Source: Paracyclopina nana (lineage: Eukaryota > Arthropoda > Copepoda > Cyclopoida > Cyclopettidae). From it: a DNA stretch of 64,000 bases. Of the stretch, positions 56,830 to 64,000 are shown one piece after another (positions within the stretch are counted from its first letter, which is position 1; each line of letters begins with the position of its first letter). Both the position numbers and the translations under genes were made by a program. Below the pieces are notes generated by a model. That model was not told the origin of the DNA, made no database searches, and saw only the letters and a program-made list of their open reading frames with translations. Where the stretch lies: the NCBI GenBank assembly GCA_019096065.1, contig JAGUCH010000002.1, positions 6,894,501-6,958,500 of the forward strand, in the 5' to 3' direction.

Positions 56830-57378
56830 TGCTCCTAGGTCAGACTAGTTTTGAACGTACACTCAAGTTGTTATTCTTTAGCTGATAGCTGAGCTGCATG
56901 GGCAGCAGCTCTAGAGCCCTCTATTTTGATGAGTAAAACGTTCTCAAAACTTAGTTCACAAAAACAGTCCAAAGGGCCGGCCTACCGTAGCACGACAACT
57001 GCCCATTTTTGTTCCACCGTTTTTTATGTTATGTTATGCAATTTTTTATTTTTTATTTGGTAATTGTACCGAGAAACCATGATCACCTCATTTCTTTCCG
57101 ATCGGAGCTGTAGCTTGAGCTGTACCTTAGTAAATTTTGCCACAAAAAAGTTCAGCTGTTGTTGAGGACGAGATACTCTCATCAAAATCAAGGGCTCTAA
57201 GCAGTTCCAGGTGGTGCTTAACTGCATGGGTATCCCAAAGTACTCCCAGCTTTGATTATCTTTATTTTTTATGCTTTTGTGGACTACGCTACTTTAAAAA
57301 TTATTTCAATAAGCGTACCAACCTATTCAATGAAGCTAACACATGTATTAAATACACATCATGCATGGATTAGTGATT
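56830..57378. other. Gap with a repeat fragment shared with the IFT80 intron
   Basis: Holds the HPGD-like upstream region. At about 56932-57066 it repeats a sequence also at 47322-47500: GAGTAAAACGTTCTCAAAACT, then CCATTTTTGTTCCACC and an ATTTTTTATTTGG-like end. No gene. Confidence 0.5.
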
Positions 57379-58454
57379 TTAGGCGACAAATGCTTTTTCG
57401 TCCAACTCAACCTTGCCAATGAAGCCCTCAAAGTTGCTCAAAGTCTTCTCGGTAATCTGTCTGATAGACTCATCCGTATAGAACGCAATGTGGCTTGAAA
57501 TGATGACATTATGCATGTGGGTCAGATCTGCCAGCTCGGGGTAATGCTCATATCCAACCTTGCTCATGTCCTTGAACATGAATGCTTTCTCTCCCTCAAA
57601 TACATCAAGCGCCACTCCAAAGATTTTTCCAGACTTGAGGCCCTCAACTAGATCTGGTGTATTGACGATCTCTCCTCTAGACGTGTTGACAATGATGACG
57701 TTCTTTTGCATCCTACTGATGGTCTCCCTGTTGACCATGTGGTGGGTCTCTGGTAGAAGAGGAACATGAATCGAGATGACATGGGCCTGCGTCAGCAATT
57801 CGTCAAGTGGCACATACTCAGCATTGGGGATGTCCTTGATCCAATCTTGAGATGGGTACGCATCGAAGCAGAGGACCTTGGATACCAAACCGGCAATTTT
57901 TTGCACGCATTTCTTCCCAATTAGACCGGTACCAATTATGCCAGCCACTTTATCCTCAAGCAGAATACACTGGAGTGACCCAATGGAAAAATCTGCCAGC
58001 TTTGTCATCTCATAAGACTTTTGGATGTTCTTTGCAAGAGCCATGATTGAGGACACGGCGTATTCAGCGATGGAGGAAGGAGAGTATGAAACCACGCGTC
58101 CCACTCTGATGCCTGCTTCCTTGCATTGGTCAAGCGGGATGTTGTCAAATCCAGCAGAGCAACAGAGGATCAGCTTATTGCCATTAGCCTTCAGGATCTC
58201 CACTTGCTCAGGGCTAATTTTTTTGTTGACGAATACGCAAATGGCTTTGTAGCCATCAGCCTGTTGCAAAACTTCATCAGGAACTCCATGGAACCCAGTA
58301 GCAACCTTAAATTCAGCATATTAGGCCAAAATCAAGGCAATACCTAATATATTGATGAGCTCACGTGAACACCGTAGGATTGCCTAGTAAATGCCTTTTC
58401 AATTGACCTGTTGAGGTGGCACCTGGTATCGATGATGAAAAGATCTTTGCTCAT
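57379..58454 (-). CDS. LdhA-type D-2-hydroxyacid (D-lactate) dehydrogenase
   Basis: NADH-dependent enzyme of the D-2-hydroxyacid dehydrogenase family, closest by eye to E. coli LdhA rather than to animal GRHPR, PHGDH or CtBP. Exons 58454-58365 and 58305-57379, joined in phase 0 across a 59-base intron, give 338 residues. The cofactor motif GIIGTGLIGKKC ends in the NAD-specific aspartate of CFDAYPS. The catalytic triad is complete: Arg in VNTSRGEIV, Glu in LDVFEGE, His in ISSHIAFYT. FVNKKISPEQVE and CCSAGFDNIPLDQCKEAG match the LdhA N-terminal domain. It likely reduces pyruvate or a similar 2-oxoacid. The intron matches host introns, so it is not simple bacterial contamination. Origin by ancient transfer is possible. 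Confidence 0.88.
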
Positions 58455-59468
58455 TGTGGTAATTTTGTTGTTGACAGCTGAAAGTACGAAGACCTTATGA
58501 AGACAGCAGTGCCCCACGCACGCATAGCAGATACAGAGGAAAGCATGCATCATGCCCTTCGAATGACCTCTACGAAAATACCAGCCTTTTGAAGAAGGAC
58601 CTTCTTGTTATACATTAACATGAGGGGTAAACCTAGCCAGACAAAATTTATTGTTTATTTAGTTTAAAGTTTATTTGGCACCGATTTCAAAATCCTGGTC
58701 TAGCGCTTCCAGTAACAAAAAATTTCAAAAACGCTTAGTCAGCCATTTAGGTTTAGCTAGTTTTTCTTCCAAATTTACTCTGGCGACGTAAGCTTTCAGA
58801 ATATTTGCATATTTTCGATGGGTAATTTTGTCTGATGTTGGCTACCACTCAGGTTAATATCAAGTATTGCAGCACTTGTGTCCAATCCATAAATTAAATG
58901 TTGGATCAAGAAAAACTAATTTCTAAATAATGCCTACTAATTTAAGTTTTTTAAGCTTTCTGCTTATAGTATGTAATGAAGTGACACATACCAAATAAAT
59001 AGAAGAGGTAGATTCAATGGGTCCGAATAGCTAGTACACAGAGCATGTGGTAGCTCAGAACCTGGGAATGACTCTGAGTGAGTGTGTACTAGATTTTCAC
59101 AGATGATTCTGCAGTGGCCTGGCAACATTAAACTAGCCTGCCTTGTGTCAGTTGTGTGCACATGCCTGAAACTTTTATCCTTTAAATATTGCTTAGCACT
59201 TCGTTTTCATCAATGCTAGGTTAGCACATCTAATTGGAAGAACCCAAATCATAGAAATGAAGGGGATTTTTTTATAATGGAAAATAGCTAAAATGCAAAA
59301 CATGCATTTTGTACTTAGTTCATGATATACAGCACTGTTCCAAGCAAAATCTAGTATATACCTGTATGTTGCTGACTGGCTTGGGACTAAGCCAGAAATC
59401 CTCTGACAGACTGTGAAGGTCAAATTAGAAATCATTCCGCTTTCGATTTGACAAAAAAATTGCAATGC
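58455..59468. other. Gap between the D-hydroxyacid dehydrogenase gene and TRMO
   Basis: About 1 kb. AT-rich, with no gene, repeat or RNA that I can support. Confidence 0.4.
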
Positions 59469-60572
59469 CTATATTTTGGGTTTTATCTTTAGCACTTCTG
59501 CAAATTGTTCGTCAAACCAGCAAGTGACGTGAACCTGATCGACACAAAAGAAGTATAGGCGATCTGAGCACTTTTCTCGCCTGTAATTGGAACGCGGATC
59601 TTCTTGCAAAACACCAACAATGGCCTTCTTAATATCTTCCTTGGACCTCAAGCTCCCCAAGGGTGCATGTTCGAGGTCTGTCAAAGCTCTGGACGTAAAT
59701 GACACTTTAAGCGTACTATCAGAATCCTCTATCCAACTTGGTAGATTCACCGCTTCTTCAGCTACTCCCTTTGATACGGCATATTCTCCGAAGGGACGAT
59801 CGTAATGGGGTATGTACGGTTTAATGTCAAGTATTGGAGTGCCATCAACTAGATCGAGGCCTTGCAAGAAGACTTTACAATCTTCAACTTTGATGACTTT
59901 GGCTAATGTCAAGCCAATCGGATTTGGCCTATGTGGACTTCTAGTTGAGAAAAGTCCAACCTTTTTGCCTTTCAACCGAGGGGGTGCAATCTGCAAAGAC
60001 ACTGGATGACAATGATAAATGAGGATTTTCTGAACTTGCGAAACTTACCTTGGTTTTGACAAAGGCATCTTGATTGTTTTGGTGGAAATAAAATAGAACC
60101 CAAATGTGCGAGAACTCCTCAAGATTTTCCAAAGCATAGTGAGGATTCTCCATTCCGGGATGGTTGGATTTAACAGCTGATATGTCAAGCCATCCAGATG
60201 CCATTTCAGCCACACTTCCCTGTCGAGGAGTGCCATTTTTGGTCTTGTGCCATGTCGAGGCAAACCCAATGGGTGCCACTTTCAGCGTTGCACCTTCTGG
60301 CGTTTTCTCCACTCGAGCTACTGTCTTTTGAGCCAAATATGAGACTTCCTTTTGAAATTGAGCTCTCAGACCCCGAATTTGATCCCTACATTGAAGAACA
60401 AATATGATTTAACGGTAGTCACAGCGATTTGTCTGATATCTGAGCTTAAGCTGAATTAACAGATATTTAAATGTAGACAACCGCATAAGAAATGGGAGGG
60501 GAATCACCTTACGTTCTTCAATTCCCTCCTGAGGAGAGAAATTTCCTGCTGATGCCTGCAATCCATGCTCAT
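59469..60572 (-). CDS. TRMO: tRNA (adenine(37)-N6)-methyltransferase, TrmO/TRMO
   Basis: SAM-dependent enzyme that methylates the N6 of t6A37 in tRNA-Thr, so it acts on the product of OSGEP (also in this window). Exons 60572-60508, 60385-60049 and 59990-59469 keep phase: 307 residues. An N-terminal coiled coil of about 40 residues (LLRRELKNVRDQIRGLRAQF) precedes the beta-barrel TrmO domain. That domain has PIGFASTWHKTKNGTPRQG, FSHIWVLFYFHQNN, APPRLKGKK, GLFSTRSPHRPNPIGLTLAK and GTPILDIKPYIPHYD. The C-terminal DPRSNYRREKCSDRLYFF is also typical. A second frame through exon 1 reads a leucine-rich peptide, but it cannot be joined in phase. Confidence 0.93.
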
Positions 60573-61311
60573 TTTGAGAAAATAACAACAAGTTCAACAA
60601 CAGGAGAAGTTGCGTGAACAGGGCAAGCTGAGCGGCAGGTGGCAGCTGGGCCATGTCATCTGCATAACGTGAAAATACTAGAAGAATTTTTATCGGGAAA
60701 AGGGTATGTTTTCAATGACTCCTACTACACCTAAAGCAAAGCATTTTTAAAAAATGCTCTCTAGAATGGCTTCAAATTAGAATAATTCAATACCGACTCT
60801 TATTGCGAGCCGGGCTAATACGCGAGCAAAAGGGCACGCATGCATATACGCAAATAAAAATGCCGGACAAAAAATAATGTTTTGTAAAATGTAGTAAAAC
60901 GAAGTCGCGGAGGAATATCTAGAACCCTAGCTAAACTTGCTAAACTGTAATCTATTAGACTGCGAAGATAATCTTAGCATAATCTTTGCTATTGCAAAGA
61001 GGACAAGAGTCTAGCAAGGAATCGAAATTGGCTATTAATCAATCTTCATGCTACTACGCAGTCTGCATATTTTTTTGCAACGCGAATAGGTAGAAATTAA
61101 TGCAGTTGACGCGCTGAAGGGGGAAAATCTGAAGCCGGTTTTTGCTAGGCATAGCTGTGGTTGCTGGCAATAAGAGAAAGTGCTTAAATTGTGTGTGCCC
61201 TGCGTCCTTGCTACGATAAAACTTGCGCTGATCACAAGTGTGTTGCTGCAGTATAAAGCTTAATCCAATGTACGATAAAAAATTTATGATAGGGCAAGAA
61301 TCTCAGTGACG
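60573..61311. promoter_or_regulatory. Shared upstream region of TRMO and NAGK
   Basis: 740 bases between divergent start codons, presumably holding both promoters. No specific motif recognised. Confidence 0.35.
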
Positions 61312-62319
61312 ATGAAGGTCTATGCTGGAGTAGAAGGTGGTGCCACCCACTCAGTCATAGCTTTGTTCAATGAGCAAGCTGAAATCCTGACTGAAGTGGA
61401 GGGATTGGGAACGAATCTTTACCAAATTGGCATGGAGGAAACCTGCCATAGGATAGCCAACATGTATAAAGAGGCCCTAGCCAAGGCTAGCCTTGACCCG
61501 GCCACAAAGCTGACTACGCTGGGTCTTAGCCTCAGCGGGTGTGAGGTTGAAGAGACCAACCGGATTCTGGCCACGAAGTTCATGGAGCTGTATCCAGATT
61601 TGGTTGGAAGTATACCGAAAGTGTGCTCTGACACAGTGGGGAGCTTAATGGCAGCAAGCGATAGAGGAGGAGTTGTGTTGATAGCTGGTACTGGATCCAA
61701 CAGTCTCCTGGTGAATCCTGATGGAAGCATTGGCAGATGTGGAGGGTGGGGCCATATTCTTGGTGATGAAGGGGGTGCCTATTGGATTGCTCAAAAAGCC
61801 ATCAAGGTTTGGTTTGATGATGAAGATAATCTCGCCAAAGCGCCTTATCCGACTGATGCAGTTGCAAACACCATCAAAACATACTTCAATATTGCTGACA
61901 GGTTTGGCCTGCTCACCTATTGCTATGACCAGTTCAAGAAACCTCATTTTGCTGGGTTGACCAAGTGCTTGGCTGATGCAGCCAATCTAGGAGATCCACT
62001 CGCTCAATGGGTATTTTCAGAAGCTGGCAAAGTCTTGGCTCAACACATTGGAGCGTTGGCATCTAGGATGAGCCTCGCATTGAAGGAATCATTGTCTGTG
62101 GTATGTATTGGATCTGTGTGGAAGTCCTGGATCCATTTACAGCCTGGATTTGAGGAAGCAATGCGCAGCAATGCTCCTGAAGTCCAATCTTACGAGTTGC
62201 TCAAGCTCAAAGTTCCCATGGCTGCAGGTGCCTGCTACTTTGCTGCTGACGAATCTATGCAAAAAAAGTATCATCAAAATACTGAAAGATTTTACAAAAA
62301 GTCAAAGTGCGCATTATAA
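61312..62319 (+). CDS. NAGK: N-acetylglucosamine kinase
   Basis: Phosphorylates GlcNAc from lysosomal breakdown of glycans (and possibly chitin) at O6, feeding UDP-GlcNAc salvage. ASKHA fold. Single exon, 335 residues (human 344). The start MKVYAGVEGGATHSV contains the phosphate-1 loop. LGLSLSGCEVEE, VLIAGTGSNSLL (phosphate-2) and the sugar-binding GRCGGWGHILGDEGGAYWIA follow, then VCIGSVWKSW. The ATG at 61312 is preferred because the fold begins right after it. Convergent with NUDCD1, 32 bases apart. Confidence 0.96.
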   Translation: MKVYAGVEGGATHSVIALFNEQAEILTEVEGLGTNLYQIGMEETCHRIANMYKEALAKASLDPATKLTTLGLSLSGCEVEETNRILATKFMELYPDLVGSIPKVCSDTVGSLMAASDRGGVVLIAGTGSNSLLVNPDGSIGRCGGWGHILGDEGGAYWIAQKAIKVWFDDEDNLAKAPYPTDAVANTIKTYFNIADRFGLLTYCYDQFKKPHFAGLTKCLADAANLGDPLAQWVFSEAGKVLAQHIGALASRMSLALKESLSVVCIGSVWKSWIHLQPGFEEAMRSNAPEVQSYELLKLKVPMAAGACYFAADESMQKKYHQNTERFYKKSKCAL

Positions 62320-62351
62320 TTTTGACTGCATTTCCGAAAGGTTAAGCCACT

Positions 62352-63938
62352 TTATTTGACTTTCAAAGTGAAAAGTGTACGAGTCGTTGCCACGTATAAA
62401 GCTGAATTGGTCGCCACAGCCCCTATCATGTAATCAGAAGGATCATGCTCGAGCGTTGGCACTTGCTGCTTAGCCACTCTTTGCACCTTTTGGCCACTCT
62501 TGCGGTTCCGCAGCTCGCAGCCTCGCGCAATGGGCTCCGGTTTTCTGTAGATATAGACGTGGCGCGTGCGATCAATGATGGCAGCGTAGGACCTATCTGG
62601 AGCGGCAACAGAAAAGCGGCGTTGACTCTTGGAGGCTTGAACATATCCAAGCGCGTTGAAAGTGTCAACATGCTCCAAAGATAGTTCATGATTTTCCAAT
62701 ACTTTAGGCTCCCAGACGAGTCCATCAACATCATGCCTTAGACACAATGTTGATCCTGTGGAGCTGAACAGAAATTGGCTGTCACCAACCACAACCTTTT
62801 TAGCGTCTTTTGGCAAGGCATGCACTAACATAAGAGCTCTTGACACTTCAGTAGATTCATCATCGCATCCCTCCAATTCTTGGGCATTGTAAATGGATGG
62901 CCGTCCTGGATCGGGACAAGGGTCGTTGGAAGTCAAGTGAGAAAGTTGCTCGTGAATCTTCTCAACCATGGCAGCATCCATGACTTCCTCTCCATCATCT
63001 TTCAAATCAACGTCCAAGAACCGTTGCCACATCAAACCGGTATTGGCCTTGCACATTGTTATCTCTAGCTTATTCTTCTTCGAATCTATGGTCCAAGTCA
63101 TACTGTCAGTATCAAGTACATTCCACAGCTTGCCATCCATGACTGTTAGATCCTTAACCTTGACTGTCATGTGCGAAGGCTTGAGCACAACTTTTATGTC
63201 CTTTTTCCCCGTTCCTGGCGGAAGCATCACCCAAACTGCCATGTCCTCCACACCTTGCAGCCAATAAAATGCGGGTATTTTTTCCACTCTGACTTCTTCA
63301 GTATCCATTTCATCTTGAGGCGGCATGCCAGTGGAGTCAAACAAGAACTCGAATGACTTGTCCTCCCCAAAATAGAGGATACCTTCCGAGCTGAGTTCTA
63401 AAAGCTCGATTTCTCCGAAAAATGCAAACCTGCGAACCCGCTCGAGCTTGGTCAAGTCTGAATTGAAGCTGAGCCATTCCACAACGTTGACAAAATTGCC
63501 AGACGGCTTGGACAGGTCAAGTCCTTCTACTTTGGACTTGTCTTCCACTTTCAGCAGCGCAACCTCGCTTCCTTTGGCATCGGCAACAACAAAAGGTGAT
63601 TCTGTGCCAAGAACTTGATCTTGGAACAAAATTTGGCTCCATCTTGAGCAACTCTGCCTGTCACCAGTCTTGATGAGGTATAGAGTTCCAAGGCCGTCAG
63701 CAAACACTGCATGGTCTGGACTAGCAAAGGTCAGGGTTGAGTTGAGCTCGTTTCCTGTGGTAGATTCGGGTCCCGGAGCAGACCACACTTCCACCACCTC
63801 AGATGAGAGGCCATGATCAGATTTGTTGGTTATCTGGAAAATCGTTGACTGGTCCACGAGGTAACCGATGTCGAGATTGAATTTGTCGATCACAAGAGCG
63901 TTATGCTTGCCGAAAAGCTTGGCGTGATGAAACGAAAA
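62352..63938 (-). CDS. NUDCD1: NudC domain-containing protein 1, 5' exon(s) beyond the window
   Basis: Partial gene. The last exon runs from an acceptor (TTTGTTCCTCAG) at 63939 to the stop at 62352, 528 residues, beginning FSFHHAKLFGKHNALV. The upstream exon(s) with the start codon lie right of base 64000. A WD-like N-terminal part includes FADGLGTLYLIKTGDR. The CS/p23-like domain is in the middle (PAFYWLQGVEDMAVWVMLPP, MTVKVKDLTVMDGKLW). The second half has CNAQELE-type YNAQELEGCDDES, LCLRHDVDGLVWEP, TFNALGYVQASKSQRRF and QKVQRVAKQQVPTLE, which are diagnostic. NUDCD1 is an HSP90 co-chaperone-like, COPI-associated protein. The stop codon TAA is part of an AATAAA signal (62351-62356). Confidence 0.94.
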   Translation of the reverse strand, partial: FSFHHAKLFGKHNALVIDKFNLDIGYLVDQSTIFQITNKSDHGLSSEVVEVWSAPGPESTTGNELNSTLTFASPDHAVFADGLGTLYLIKTGDRQSCSRWSQILFQDQVLGTESPFVVADAKGSEVALLKVEDKSKVEGLDLSKPSGNFVNVVEWLSFNSDLTKLERVRRFAFFGEIELLELSSEGILYFGEDKSFEFLFDSTGMPPQDEMDTEEVRVEKIPAFYWLQGVEDMAVWVMLPPGTGKKDIKVVLKPSHMTVKVKDLTVMDGKLWNVLDTDSMTWTIDSKKNKLEITMCKANTGLMWQRFLDVDLKDDGEEVMDAAMVEKIHEQLSHLTSNDPCPDPGRPSIYNAQELEGCDDESTEVSRALMLVHALPKDAKKVVVGDSQFLFSSTGSTLCLRHDVDGLVWEPKVLENHELSLEHVDTFNALGYVQASKSQRRFSVAAPDRSYAAIIDRTRHVYIYRKPEPIARGCELRNRKSGQKVQRVAKQQVPTLEHDPSDYMIGAVATNSALYVATTRTLFTLKVK

Positions 63939-64000
63939 CTGAGGAACAAAATATGTTAGCATTTCATGAATTATGATCATTAGAAATATGTTACTTGTTC

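Noticed and set aside
57379-58454. Bacterial contamination as the source of the LdhA-type gene
   Set aside because: It has a 59-base GT-AG intron in phase and lies between animal genes on continuous sequence.
60409-60654. Leucine-rich frame as the TRMO N-terminus or a signal peptide
   Set aside because: It cannot be spliced in phase to exon 2; the coiled-coil frame starting at 60572 can.

Overview
This window is nuclear DNA from an animal with a compact genome. The evidence is spliced protein-coding genes for metazoan machinery (AKT with a PH domain, exocyst Sec8, AP-2 sigma, IFT80, SUCO, HINFP, RCBTB, NHE8), GT-AG introns mostly 48-60 bases long, AATAAA signals and many small terminal-inverted-repeat elements. 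Several genes that have many exons in vertebrates are single-exon here (B3GLCT, GTF2F1, SNAP29, NAGK, PCED1-like). A protostome invertebrate, perhaps an arthropod, is my guess. I cannot name the species. I see no rRNA gene, CRISPR array or bacterial-type operon.

Layout from left to right: TDP2 (-, 3' end not found), PSMA2 (-), WDR45/WIPI4 (+), XPNPEP1 (-, with a frameshift), a weak 60-residue orphan (-), AKT (+), tandem miniature elements, HINFP (+), a 4-kb repeat-rich gap (13.0-17.1 kb), SUCO/SLP1-like (-), a small secreted orphan (-), OSGEP (-), EXOC4/Sec8 (+), a group III phospholipase A2 (+), AP2S1 (+), a MARCH2/3-like ligase (-), SLC9A8/NHE8 (+), SNAP29 (-), B3GLCT (+), GTF2F1 (+), an unrecognised one-pass membrane protein (-), SOD2 (+), ELP6 (-), a decayed tRNA-like sequence, RCBTB (-), IFT80 (+, one intron filled with mobile DNA), PCED1-like (-), AGXT2 (+), an HPGD-like dehydrogenase (-), an LdhA-type D-2-hydroxyacid dehydrogenase (-), TRMO (-), NAGK (+) and NUDCD1 (-, running off the right edge).

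Genes alternate strand to a striking degree. Most sit in head-to-head pairs with a 350-700 base shared upstream region, or in tail-to-tail pairs with almost no spacer. AGXT2 and HPGD share a TTAA at their stop codons. SOD2/ELP6, NHE8/SNAP29 and IFT80/PCED1 put the polyadenylation signal of one gene within a few bases of the stop of its neighbour. The genes are mostly housekeeping (proteasome, autophagy, tRNA modification by OSGEP, ELP6 and TRMO, exocytosis and SNARE fusion, ER glycosylation, general transcription, mitochondrial antioxidant and amino-acid metabolism) and do not form one pathway.

Most exon models below were checked for reading-phase continuity at every junction. The main anomalies are the one-base frameshift in XPNPEP1, the missing catalytic end of TDP2, two first coding exons of only 5-6 bases, an array of dyad-symmetric 13-mers between RCBTB and IFT80, and several miniature or foldback elements, one of which ends 18 bases before the HINFP start codon.
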